Source: Lujinxingia sediminis
GTDB lineage: Bacteria; Myxococcota_A; Bradymonadia; Bradymonadales; Bradymonadaceae
DNA length: 64,000 nt
NCBI RefSeq assembly: GCF_004005565.1
Contig: NZ_SADD01000018.1
Coordinates: 1 to 64,000, forward strand
Direction: 5' to 3'
Part shown: piece by piece, positions 34,306 to 42,877 of the stretch
Layout of the letters: every line of letters begins with the position of its first letter
How positions within the stretch are numbered: the stretch's first letter is position 1
Notes under the pieces: model-generated
What the model was told of the DNA's origin: nothing
What the model saw: only the letters and a program-made list of their open reading frames with translations
Databases searched by the model: none
Position numbers and translations under genes: made by a program

Positions 34306-35808
34306 ATGGACGATCTAAAGAAAAAACTCGACGCCGCCTCCGCTCTCATGGAGCAGATCATTGAAGATCGCGGCCTCCTCGCCAACATCGACGAACCGAC
34401 CCAGCGCCGCTTTCTGATCGCGGCGGGGCGCGTCTCCCACCCTTCCAAGCACGCGCGCCGGGCGCTGGCTCGGGCTCGTCAGCGCGACAAACGCGACCGG
34501 GAGCGCGACGAAGACCAGGCGCTCATGGATCAGACCGGGATTCGCCAGCTTCGCGACAAACCGATCTTCGAGACCCCCAAGCGCCGCGCCGAATTCGAGG
34601 GCACGCCCCACCAGCTCCCCGAACCCTTTGAGCTGGTGCGCACCGAGCCCATCGGCCACACCCATCAGGAGCGCATCTGCTACGTGTGCCGTGAGAGCTT
34701 TGGCCAGGTGCACCACTTCTACGACCAGATGTGCCTGAGCTGTGGCGACTTCAACTTTGCCAAGCGTTCCCAGACCGCCGACCTGCACGGACGCGTGGCG
34801 CTGATCACCGGGGCCCGCGTCAAGATCGGCTACCAGGCCGCCATCATGCTCCTGCGCGCCGGGGCCCGCGTCATCGCCCTGACCCGCTTCCCCAACGACG
34901 CCGCGCGCCGCTACGCCGCCGAAGCCGACTTCGACGACTGGAAGCATCGTCTGGAGATCTACGGTCTGGATCTGCGCCACACCCCGGGCGTGGAGGTCTT
35001 CTGCCGCCACCTCAATCAGCACCTGCCCCGGCTGGATTTCATCGTCAACAACGCCTGCCAGACCGTGCGTCGCCCCTCCGGATTTTACGACCACCTGATG
35101 CAGGGCGAACTCCACGGCGAGGGCGTGCCCGACACCGCGCGCCAGCTGGTGGGACGCGTGGAAGTTGCGAACAACGCCGACGGCGCCACCCTCACCCGCC
35201 CCGGCGCCAGCTCCGCGCTCCTGAGCCAGGTGGAGCTCCTCGACGAAGATGCCGAGCGCGGCCATCACCTCTTTCCCAAAGGCCAGCTCGACGCCGACCT
35301 GCAGCAGGTCGACCTGCGCAAGGTCAACTCCTGGCGCCTCAAGCTCCAGGAAGTCTCCGCGGTCGAACTCCTGGAGGTCCAGCTCGTCAATGCCGTGGCC
35401 CCCTTCATCCTCAACGCGCGCCTCAAGCCGCTGATGGAGGCCGTCCCCACCCGCGACAAACACATCGTCAATGTCAGCGCGATGGAGGGCCAGTTCTACC
35501 GGATCTTCAAGACCGACCGGCACCCGCACACCAACATGGCCAAGGCCGCGCTCAACATGATGACCCGCACCTCGGCCACCGACTACATCGAGAGCGGCAT
35601 CCACATGAACTCGGTCGATACCGGGTGGGTCACCGACGAGGATCCGGCCGACCACGCCCGGGCCAAGCGCGAAATGCATCGCTTTCATCCCCCGCTGGAC
35701 ATCGTCGACGGGGCCGCGCGCATCATCGACCCCGTCTTCAACGGCATCAACACGGGCGACCACGTCTGGGGGCTCTTCCTCAAAGACTACAAACCCACCG
35801 ACTGGTAA
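34306..35808 (+). CDS. Extended SDR-family oxidoreductase with N-terminal C4 motif
   Basis: A 500-residue protein. Residues 1-130 are a charged helical region ending in CYVCRESF ... CLSCGDFNF, a four-Cys motif likely to bind zinc. The Rossmann domain starts with VALITGARVKIGYQAA (TGxxxxIG), then LDFIVNNACQT and NVSAMEGQFYR (Ser). At the catalytic YxxxK position the sequence reads TNMAKAALN, so the Lys is present but Tyr is replaced by Thr. An insertion of about 80 residues lies between the NNAC motif and the active-site Ser. Activity is therefore uncertain; the fold assignment is firm. Start ATG at 34306. Confidence 0.83.
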   Translation: MDDLKKKLDAASALMEQIIEDRGLLANIDEPTQRRFLIAAGRVSHPSKHARRALARARQRDKRDRERDEDQALMDQTGIRQLRDKPIFETPKRRAEFEGTPHQLPEPFELVRTEPIGHTHQERICYVCRESFGQVHHFYDQMCLSCGDFNFAKRSQTADLHGRVALITGARVKIGYQAAIMLLRAGARVIALTRFPNDAARRYAAEADFDDWKHRLEIYGLDLRHTPGVEVFCRHLNQHLPRLDFIVNNACQTVRRPSGFYDHLMQGELHGEGVPDTARQLVGRVEVANNADGATLTRPGASSALLSQVELLDEDAERGHHLFPKGQLDADLQQVDLRKVNSWRLKLQEVSAVELLEVQLVNAVAPFILNARLKPLMEAVPTRDKHIVNVSAMEGQFYRIFKTDRHPHTNMAKAALNMMTRTSATDYIESGIHMNSVDTGWVTDEDPADHARAKREMHRFHPPLDIVDGAARIIDPVFNGINTGDHVWGLFLKDYKPTDW

Positions 35809-36018
35809 GAAACGCCTTCCTTTCGCGCCATATCCTCGTGGCTCGCCATTCCGATCTGCCCCCCACTCGCCCTATTGGGCCTGGGGGGCATCTTTTTCTC
35901 CATCGATCGTTGACGGTTGTCTTGACTGCCTCCCCTGCGTTACGAGATGCCCTCTGCGACTGGACTTACACGCGCCCACACCCACTTGCGGCGCGCCCCC
36001 TACAACCCGAGCCGTACC

Positions 36019-36882
36019 ATGACCCAACCTCTCCGCGTCGGCGGCGTGCCCGAACACTTCAACACCCCCTTCTACCGGGCCGCCGAACGCAACCTCTTCG
36101 CAGACCAGCCCTTCGACTACAGCTTCACCGAATACTTCGGCGGCACCGGCCAGATGCTCGCTGCACTCGATGCCGGCGAGCTTGATGTGGTGGTGCTTCT
36201 GACCGAGGGCGTGGTCACCCACATCGCAAAGGGCGGCGACGCCACCATTCTTGGCACCTACGTCACCTCTCCGCTGATCTGGGGGGTGCACGTGCACGCC
36301 GACTCGCCATACACCTCCATTGAGGAGCTGCGCGGCCAGCCCTTCGCCATCAGCCGCCCCCGCTCCGGATCGCACATCATGGCCTACGTGCTCGCGGCCG
36401 AATATGGCTGGGACCCGCGCACGGAGATGAGCTTTGAGCAGGTTGGCGATCTGGCGGGCGCGCGCGTCGCGCTGGCCGAAGGCCGCGGCACCGCCTTCAT
36501 GTGGGAAAAGTTTACGACCAAACCCGTCGTCGACTCTGGCGAGTGGCGGCGAGTGGGCACGTGCGCGACGCCCTGGGCCCCCTTTGTGATTGTGAGCCGT
36601 CGTGACTTTGCCCGTCAGCGTAGCGAAGACCTCAACACCCTCTTCGCCACCCTGCAAACCCTCACCGAGGAGCTCAAGCATGAGCGCGAGGCGACCATCG
36701 CTGACATCGTCGCCCGTTTTGGCCAGCGCCCCGAGGACGCCGCTGCCTGGCTCGAACTGACGTCCTGGGCGGTGCGCCCTGGCATCGATCAACCGGAGCT
36801 GACCCGCGTCATCGACACGCTCACCGAGGTCGGCGTTCTCGACGCGCCACTGGCCGACGAAGACGTCCTCTTCCCGCGTTAA
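36019..36882 (+). CDS. Periplasmic-binding-protein-like (NMT1/SsuA-type) protein without signal peptide
   Basis: A 287-residue protein of the substrate-binding fold: LRVGGVPEHFNTPFYRAAE, FGGTGQMLAALDAGELDVVVLLTEGVV, SPLIWGVHVHADSPYTSIEELRGQPFAISRPRSGSH are typical of NMT1/SsuA-like binding proteins for thiamine precursors, sulfonates or nitrate. No signal peptide or lipobox precedes the ATG at 36019, and no ABC permease or ATPase lies nearby, so it may be a cytoplasmic enzyme or sensor of this fold. It lies 104 bases upstream of an aldo/keto reductase in the same direction. Confidence 0.78.
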   Translation: MTQPLRVGGVPEHFNTPFYRAAERNLFADQPFDYSFTEYFGGTGQMLAALDAGELDVVVLLTEGVVTHIAKGGDATILGTYVTSPLIWGVHVHADSPYTSIEELRGQPFAISRPRSGSHIMAYVLAAEYGWDPRTEMSFEQVGDLAGARVALAEGRGTAFMWEKFTTKPVVDSGEWRRVGTCATPWAPFVIVSRRDFARQRSEDLNTLFATLQTLTEELKHEREATIADIVARFGQRPEDAAAWLELTSWAVRPGIDQPELTRVIDTLTEVGVLDAPLADEDVLFPR

Positions 36883-36986
36883 CGTTCGACTTTTCGCTGC
36901 GGTGTTTATCTCCTCAGGAGCGCCACCGGCCGCACGGCCGGTAGCCCCTCCGTCCGCAACGCCTATAGAGCTCCCAGGGAGTACCC

Positions 36987-37937
36987 ATGACCACCTACCC
37001 CACCCTCCAACTTCGCCACGGACACTCCTTCCCGGCCTTTGGCCTGGGCACCTGGAAGAGCAAGCCGGGCGAAGTCTACGACGCGGTGCGCGCCGCCCTG
37101 GAAATCGGCTACCGTCACCTCGACTGCGCCGCGGTGTACGGCAACGAGGCCGAAGTCGGTCAGGCCATCAAAGACGCCATCGCCGCAGGCGACATCACCC
37201 GCGAGGAGCTCTGGGTCACCTCCAAACTCTGGAACAACGCCCACCTCAAAGATGACGTCGCCCCGGCGCTTGAGCAGACCCTGCGCGATCTGCAACTCGA
37301 CTACCTCGATCTTTACCTCATCCACTGGCCCATCGCCTTCAAGCCCGGCGTAGGCTTCCCCCGCTCCCCCGACGACTGGCTCACCCTCGAAGAAGCCCCT
37401 CTCTCCGAGACCTGGGAGGCGATGCTCGCGGCAAAAGACGCCGGAAAGTCCCGCTCCGTCGGCGTCTCCAACATGGGCCCCGAGCGCATCCGCGCCCTGG
37501 GCGAAGTCGGTGAGCTGCCGGAGGTCAACCAGGTGGAGTCTCATCCGCATCTGCAGCAGGGCGAGCTTTTGAACTTCTGCAATGAGCACACCATCGTGCT
37601 TACGGCCTACTCCCCCCTGGGCTCCACCGACCGCGAGCACCGCAAAGACGACGAGCCGCCGCTCCTTAACCATCCCACCATCGAGACCATCGCTGGCGAG
37701 GTGGGTGCCTCCACCGCCCAGGTCTTGATTGCCTGGGCCATCGCGCGTGGCACGGTCGTCATCCCCAAATCGGTCAACCGCAACCGTATCCAGCAGAACT
37801 TCGACGCCCTCAACGTCGAGCTCTCTGACGCGCACATGAAAACCATCGCGTCGCTCGACAAGGGCTACCGCTACCTTGATGGCCAGATCTTTGCCTCCAA
37901 CGGCTCGCCCTACACCTCCGAGAGCATCTACCGCTGA
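36987..37937 (+). CDS. Aldo/keto reductase
   Basis: A 316-residue NADPH-dependent oxidoreductase. The catalytic tetrad is complete: Asp46 (YRHLDCAAVYGNE), Tyr51, Lys80 (VTSKLW) and His113 (LYLIHWPIAF). VVIPKSVNRNRIQQNF is the C-terminal NADP-binding segment. Length and motifs are those of standard AKR-superfamily carbonyl reductases; substrate is unknown. The ATG at 36987 follows AGGGAG. A bidirectional terminator follows the stop. Confidence 0.95.
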   Translation: MTTYPTLQLRHGHSFPAFGLGTWKSKPGEVYDAVRAALEIGYRHLDCAAVYGNEAEVGQAIKDAIAAGDITREELWVTSKLWNNAHLKDDVAPALEQTLRDLQLDYLDLYLIHWPIAFKPGVGFPRSPDDWLTLEEAPLSETWEAMLAAKDAGKSRSVGVSNMGPERIRALGEVGELPEVNQVESHPHLQQGELLNFCNEHTIVLTAYSPLGSTDREHRKDDEPPLLNHPTIETIAGEVGASTAQVLIAWAIARGTVVIPKSVNRNRIQQNFDALNVELSDAHMKTIASLDKGYRYLDGQIFASNGSPYTSESIYR

Positions 37938-37954
37938 CGGCGACTTATCGCACA

Positions 37955-37996
37955 AAAGAAAAGGCCCGAAACCTGCAGGTTTCGGGCCTTTTCTTT
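37955..37996. terminator. Bidirectional intrinsic terminator
   Basis: AAAAGGCCCGAAACC and GGTTTCGGGCCTTTT form a perfect 15-bp stem around TGCA, with A-rich and T-rich flanks. It lies between the convergent aldo/keto reductase and small lipoprotein genes and can serve both. Confidence 0.93.
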
Positions 37997-38031
37997 TACG
38001 CTTCGCCAACGCTTCTCGCTGGCGAGCCAGC

Positions 38032-38364
38032 TTACTTCGAGGCGTCCACATACGCGGCGCGAGCGGCCGGGTCGGCGGTGATCTCAAAGATCTTCGCCTC
38101 CAGCTCCTGCTGCGTCATCTCGGCCTCAGCAAGCAGCGCGTCCACTTGCCCGGGGTTCGCCTTGATCTTGGCGCGAAGCGCCGCAACCTCGCGCGCCTCC
38201 ACCACAAGCGCCGACTCCGGCGCGGCCTTCTCTTCGGCAGGCGCCTCTTCCACCGCCGCGCTCTCTGCCGACTCGGCCGGAGCCTCCTCGGAAGGAGATT
38301 CACACCCGGCGACCATCGCCAGGCTCACCAGCATCGCAATGCACATCCACATCATCGTTCGCAT
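38032..38364 (-). CDS. Small acidic lipoprotein
   Basis: A 110-residue precursor. The lipoprotein signal ends in LAMVAGC (Cys21). The mature part starts with an Ala/Glu-rich low-complexity segment of about 40 residues (SEEAPAESAESAAVEEAPAE) and ends in a short helical domain (ALRAKIKANPGQVDALLAEAEMTQQELEAKI). No family is recognised. The gene lies 11 bases downstream of the collagen-like gene on the same strand, so the two are probably cotranscribed and both exported. Confidence 0.8.
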   Translation of the reverse strand: MRTMMWMCIAMLVSLAMVAGCESPSEEAPAESAESAAVEEAPAEEKAAPESALVVEAREVAALRAKIKANPGQVDALLAEAEMTQQELEAKIFEITADPAARAAYVDASK

Positions 38365-38375
38365 AGGTCGTCTCC

Positions 38376-39155
38376 TTACTGATCCGCGTTCGCGTTTTTG
38401 CCCTTCGCACCGGCTGCGGTCGGACGACGTCCCTGGCCACGCTCACCGGCCTCTTCGCCTTCTTCACCTTCGGCCTGCGAACCGCGAGGCGCCTTATCCT
38501 TCACGCCGCGTTCACCGGCCTGACCACGCTCACCGGCCTGGCCACGCTCACCAGCCTGACCACGCTCACCGGCCTGACCACGCTCACCGGCCTGACCACG
38601 CTCGCCGGCCTGACCACGCTCGCCGGCCTGACCACGCTCACCGGCCTGACCACGCTCGCCGGCCTGGCCATTCTCACCGGCCTGAGCGCGCTCCGGACGC
38701 GGGCGACGACGCTCGCGCTCCTCGCGAATCTTCGCGGCGAGCTCCTGGCCACGCACGCCGGACTCCACCTGCTCTTTGACGTAGTCTCCAAAATTCTCCA
38801 TCGGCCCGTGCTCACGTGCGGCCTCGGCCTCGGCCTTCAGCGTTCGGGCAGCCTCGGCCGCCGCGCTTCCGCCTTCTTCAGCACGTTCCGCATCGTCTCC
38901 TTCCGCAGCCTCCTCCGCACCTTCAGCGCGGGCAGCCTGTCGCTCCCGAATCACCTCAATCGCACGTTGAATCTGCGGATTCTCTACCCCCGCCCGCTCC
39001 AGCTCCTGGGCAGCTTCGGGAAGCGCCAGGGCCTCCAGAATCTCCGCGGCTTTATCACCGGCCTGCTCCCCACCTTCCCGGGCAAAGGCCGACGCCGACA
39101 TGCACGCCACCGCCAGAAATACTCCGGCCCAACTGACTCGTGTCCATCGCATCAT
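38376..39155 (-). CDS. Exported collagen-like Gly-X-Y repeat protein
   Basis: A 259-residue precursor with a signal peptide (WAGVFLAVACMSASAFA). Charged helical segments follow, one of them (KIREERERRRPRPERAQ) directly before ten consecutive GXY-GXY units of the form GERGQA, a short bacterial collagen-like region. The Pro content within the repeat is low, so triple-helix stability is uncertain. The C-terminus is basic and Gly-rich. ATG at 39155 follows AAGGAGATGT. It is the first gene of a pair with the small lipoprotein. The repeat DNA is an 18-bp tandem array that can change length without shifting frame. Confidence 0.78.
   Translation of the reverse strand: MMRWTRVSWAGVFLAVACMSASAFAREGGEQAGDKAAEILEALALPEAAQELERAGVENPQIQRAIEVIRERQAARAEGAEEAAEGDDAERAEEGGSAAAEAARTLKAEAEAAREHGPMENFGDYVKEQVESGVRGQELAAKIREERERRRPRPERAQAGENGQAGERGQAGERGQAGERGQAGERGQAGERGQAGERGQAGERGQAGERGQAGERGVKDKAPRGSQAEGEEGEEAGERGQGRRPTAAGAKGKNANADQ
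38511..38690. repeat. 18-bp coding tandem repeat (ten units)
   Basis: Ten contiguous 18-bp units of CTCACCGGCCTGACCACG and close variants encode the GERGQA repeats of the collagen-like protein. Variation is mainly at single sites (ACC/GCC, GAC/GGC), consistent with recent unit duplication. Confidence 0.92.
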
Positions 39156-39326
39156 ACATCTCCTTTTTTTCTCTGGATGGGTCGTCCACTGCAAAGCTTA
39201 ACCCACTCCTGCTAGACTCGCTACCCGCACGCGCCATCCTCTGCGCTACCGTCATCGGAGTTCTCCAACCCGCTCGCCGACGATCTCAACGAGCTTTTAC
39301 ACGTAGCCGCCCTCATAGGACGCTTC

Positions 39327-41318
39327 ATGAGTGACTTCGATTCACCTGCCCCTACCCTCGTTGCCCGCTGGGAGACCCTGGCGTTGAGCGACACCGCTGC
39401 AGGTGCTCCTGATGCCGGTTCGACCATTGCTGCTCGTCGACCGCTGGAGACGTTCCAGCGTCAGCAAGCACTCGGCGCGCTCCCGCTGATTCACACCGGC
39501 AGCGATAACGACGAGAAGGCGGACTTTTTGCCCGGCGAGCCCCTGGGCCAGGGTGGCATGGGCGTGGTCCACCAGGCGCACCAACGCTCCCTGTGGCGCG
39601 ATGTCGCCATCAAGACCATCCGCCCCGACCGCCGCAACTCCGAGTCCACCCGCGGCCTTCTTAAAGAGGCCTGGGTTACCGGGATGCTGGAGCACCCCAA
39701 CATCATCCCGGTGCACGCGTTAGGCGTCGACGCCTCCGGCGCCCCGATGCTGGTGATGAAGCGCGTCGAGGGGCTCGCCTGGTTCGATACCCTCCAATCA
39801 CCTGAGCTCTTGCCCCGACGTTTTGCCGGCTACCGGGAGCCCCTTGACGCCCATCTTGAAATTCTCATGCAGGTCTGCGACGCGGTGCACTTTGCCCACA
39901 GCCGCGGCGTGATCCACCGCGACCTCAAACCCGAAAATGTCATGCTGGGAGATTATGGCGAGGTCTACCTGGTGGATTGGGGCATCGCTGTAAGCCTGGT
40001 CGACGACGGCACCGACCGCATTCAGCTCGCCCGCGATGTCGACGAAGTCGCCGGTACCCCCTCCTACATGGCCCCCGAGATGGCGCGTGGCGAGGGCGCT
40101 TCGATCGACCAGCGCAGTGACGTCTACCAGCTCGGAGCCATCCTCCACGAACTCATCACCCACACCCCGCGAAACGCCGGCGATTCGGTGATGGCCGCCC
40201 TCATCAACGCCTACCAGGCCACCCCCGTCATCTACGGCCCCGATGTTCCCGAAGAGCTCGCCACCATCTGCAACACTGCCACCGCCCGTCTCCCCGAAGA
40301 TCGCTTCCAGAGCGCCGAAGACCTCCGCCTGGCCCTGGCCAGCTACCAGCATCACCGCGATTCGCGCCGTCTGGCCGACGAAGCCCGCGTGCGCCTGATC
40401 ACCCTGGAAGCCCACCTTCATGAGTGGTCTGGCGACGCCTCCCAGACGCAGCAGCCACTCGCAGCGACGGACCGCTCCGAAGATAACGACGCCACCGCCC
40501 GCATCTACCGCCTCTACGCCGAGTGTCGCTTCGCATTTGAGCAGGCCCTGACCGTCTGGCCCGACAACCTCCAGGCTCGCGAAGGCCTCGACCGCGCCAT
40601 CGAGCACATGCTCGACTTCGAACTGAAACAGGGCGACGAAAAAGCCGCAGCGCTGCTCCTCGACGAAATCCGAGGCGATCGCAGCGCGTTTGAAGAGCGC
40701 CTGCGTGCCCTGCGCCTGCGTCTTCATGACGAGGCTCGCGAGCTCCAGAAACTCAAAAAGCTCTCCTACGACGTCGACATCGACCTCAACAGCGCGGCCC
40801 GAAGCCGCATGAGCTTCTTGCTCGGCGTCGTCCTCGGCATCATCCCCCTCATCAACAGCGGGCTCGTGCACCTGGGCCTGGCCACCATGACCTTCCCCGA
40901 GTACTTCCTTCAGTACGTGGGCGTCATCGGCGGCGCCGGACTTATCGTCTTTTTGATGCGAAAGCGGCTCTTAAGCAACGCGATCAACACGCGCATCATC
41001 ATCAGCATTTTCGTCATCCTCTTCGGATCGCTGATCATGCGCGTGATGGGCTTTATCCTGGGCCTGGACGTCGCCGGCTGCATCGCCCTTGAGAACGGCC
41101 TCTTTGCCTTCGCCCTGATGATGATGGCCACGTCGCTCGACGCTCGCCTCTGGCCGGCCAGCATCGCCTTTCTGGCCGGTGCCATCGGCGGCGGCCTGCT
41201 CCCCCACTGGATGCTCGAGTTCGACGGTGCCAGCAACGCGGCCGCTCTCTGGATCATTGCCTGGGTCTGGCGCGTCCCCCGCCAGCGGAGCCTGTCCGGC
41301 CAGCGCGGCGAATCCTAA
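39327..41318 (+). CDS. Eukaryotic-like Ser/Thr protein kinase with C-terminal membrane domain
   Basis: A 663-residue protein. The kinase domain (about 66-350) has the Gly-rich loop LGQGGMGVVHQA, VAIKTIRP (catalytic Lys), VIHRDLKPENVML (Asp199) and GTPSYMAPEMARG. The metal-binding DFG motif reads DWG, as in some bacterial kinases. A helical linker (residues 350-490) leads to about six membrane helices in the last 170 residues; no extracytoplasmic sensor domain follows. It probably phosphorylates proteins at the inner membrane face. The start at 39327 is well separated from the divergent collagen-like gene. The convergent SDR gene ends 13 bases beyond its stop. Confidence 0.92.
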   Translation: MSDFDSPAPTLVARWETLALSDTAAGAPDAGSTIAARRPLETFQRQQALGALPLIHTGSDNDEKADFLPGEPLGQGGMGVVHQAHQRSLWRDVAIKTIRPDRRNSESTRGLLKEAWVTGMLEHPNIIPVHALGVDASGAPMLVMKRVEGLAWFDTLQSPELLPRRFAGYREPLDAHLEILMQVCDAVHFAHSRGVIHRDLKPENVMLGDYGEVYLVDWGIAVSLVDDGTDRIQLARDVDEVAGTPSYMAPEMARGEGASIDQRSDVYQLGAILHELITHTPRNAGDSVMAALINAYQATPVIYGPDVPEELATICNTATARLPEDRFQSAEDLRLALASYQHHRDSRRLADEARVRLITLEAHLHEWSGDASQTQQPLAATDRSEDNDATARIYRLYAECRFAFEQALTVWPDNLQAREGLDRAIEHMLDFELKQGDEKAAALLLDEIRGDRSAFEERLRALRLRLHDEARELQKLKKLSYDVDIDLNSAARSRMSFLLGVVLGIIPLINSGLVHLGLATMTFPEYFLQYVGVIGGAGLIVFLMRKRLLSNAINTRIIISIFVILFGSLIMRVMGFILGLDVAGCIALENGLFAFALMMMATSLDARLWPASIAFLAGAIGGGLLPHWMLEFDGASNAAALWIIAWVWRVPRQRSLSGQRGES

Positions 41319-41331
41319 GAAAAATCCCATC

Positions 41332-42252
41332 TTAAAGTCCCTCCACAATACGTTCACTTTCATCCCAAAGCCGCCGAGCAAGCTCCATATCTCGCCCGTA
41401 GCGGCTACTCTTTGCCTCGTTGCAATCCGCAAAATACGCCCCCGAAGCGTCCACATGGGGGTGCACTGCCACGTAGCACTGCGTCGCCGCCCCCTGCGCT
41501 ACATTCTTCAGCGTCAACGACTCAAACATCCCGAACAACGACGTCAAAATCGGGTTCATATGCCGCGTCAGGTTGGTCTTAATCACGCCGGGATGCACCG
41601 AGTAGGCCCGACGCCCGCTGCCCTTAAACTGCCGCGCGAGCTCCCGCGCGAAGAGCAGGTTTGCAAGCTTCGACTGCCCGTAAAAACGCCACGCGTCATA
41701 CCCGTTGCGGCCATCGAGGTTATCAAATGCGATGCCCCCCTTCGGCGTATGCTGATGCCCCGCACTGCTCAACGCCACCACCCGCGCATCTTCACTCAGG
41801 CTCTCACGCAGCCCCTGCGTTAAGATAAAATGCCCGATGTGGTTGGTCAGAAACTGAAGCTCATAGCCGTGATGCACCTGAAGCTCCGGTAACGCCATAA
41901 TCCCGGCGTTGAGCATCAACACATCGATCGATCGCCCCGATGCCTTAACCGATTCCACACACGCCCGCACCGACTCCGGCTCCGAGAGCTCACACGCCAC
42001 CGCCGTGGTCTGCGCGCTCACCCCCAGCTCGTCCGCCGTGGCCTGCGCCTTCTCTTCGGTGCGCGCCGCCGCAATGATATGCGCCCCCCGCGCCGCCAGC
42101 ACCCGAAACGACTCCTTGCCAATCCCCGAGTTACACCCGGTGATCAGCACCGTCTTTCCGCCCAGGTCTACCCCCTCGGTCACCTCTTCAGCCGTCGACC
42201 CATACCCAAACCCGCTCGGCCCTCGCCCCTTGATCGCGCTCAACAATGACAT
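41332..42252 (-). CDS. Short-chain dehydrogenase, retinol-dehydrogenase-like
   Basis: A 306-residue classical SDR. KTVLITGCNSGIGKES is the NADP-binding TGxxxGIG motif, VLMLNAGIM the NAG motif, VVALSSAGH the catalytic Ser and YGQSKLANLLFARELA the YxxxK pair, with HPGVIKTNLTRH following. This arrangement resembles retinol dehydrogenase/WWOX-type SDRs; the true substrate is unknown. Start ATG at 42252. It converges on the Ser/Thr kinase with 13 bases between the stops. Confidence 0.93.
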   Translation of the reverse strand: MSLLSAIKGRGPSGFGYGSTAEEVTEGVDLGGKTVLITGCNSGIGKESFRVLAARGAHIIAAARTEEKAQATADELGVSAQTTAVACELSEPESVRACVESVKASGRSIDVLMLNAGIMALPELQVHHGYELQFLTNHIGHFILTQGLRESLSEDARVVALSSAGHQHTPKGGIAFDNLDGRNGYDAWRFYGQSKLANLLFARELARQFKGSGRRAYSVHPGVIKTNLTRHMNPILTSLFGMFESLTLKNVAQGAATQCYVAVHPHVDASGAYFADCNEAKSSRYGRDMELARRLWDESERIVEGL

Positions 42253-42437
42253 CGCGTCTCCCTTGCCTCAGCTCTAAACACATCCCGGCGACCCATGCGC
42301 CGGCCCCTCTCTCACTTAGGCACAACCATGCACAACGCAACGCGATGTATACGATTACCTCCTCACCGGCAACCCGCCCACCGATGCCAACGCCCGTCCT
42401 GTATCACTACAAATGCCAGCCTATACCCCAAACGGGG

Positions 42438-42625
42438 CGTCGAGGGGGTCTAAACTTGCTCCCCGTGCCTCTCGTCTACCCGTCGAGGGGGTCTAAACTG
42501 GCTCCCCGTGCCTCTCGCCAGCCCGTCGAGGGGGTCTAAACTGGCTCCCCGTGCCTCTCGCCAGCCCGTCGAGGGGGTCTAAACTGGCTCCCCGTGCCTC
42601 TCGCCAGCCCGTCGAGGGGGTCCCA
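42438..42625. repeat. 43-bp tandem repeat
   Basis: CGTCGAGGGGGTCTAAAC begins at 42438, 42481, 42524 and 42567, with a partial fifth copy at 42610. The period is exactly 43 bp. Copies 2-4 are identical over most of their length. As 43 is not a multiple of three and no start is evident, the array is noncoding. It lies upstream of the S9 peptidase gene and after the SDR start. Confidence 0.93.
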
Positions 42626-42689
42626 TCGAGCACGCGGCGTTTTCTCTGCCATGCGTCCTCCCATCACCGCCCCCCCCCCCCACGCCCCT

Positions 42690-42790
42690 CCCAACGCACT
42701 CACGAACCTCCCCACTCCGCAAACCCCGACGCCCCACAACCACCCAACCACCCAACCACCTGACCACAAACCGCACGCCCCCCAACCTTG
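42690..42790. repeat. Family 3 C-rich repeat
   Basis: G-poor plus strand with CACGAACCTCCCCACTCCGC and GCCCCACAACCACCCAACCA, matching the family 3 phrases at 455-600 and 45196-45285. Ends about 90 bases before the peptidase start. Confidence 0.6.
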
Positions 42791-42877
42791 TCCCCACCTC
42801 CCACCTCTCGCTACTCTCCCCGCTGCAACGCTGAGAACTTACGACGTCTTCTAATCGCCCCAACCCTCGAGCCCCCC

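Noticed and set aside
42438-42625. CRISPR array
   Set aside because: The 43-bp copies abut directly with no spacers.
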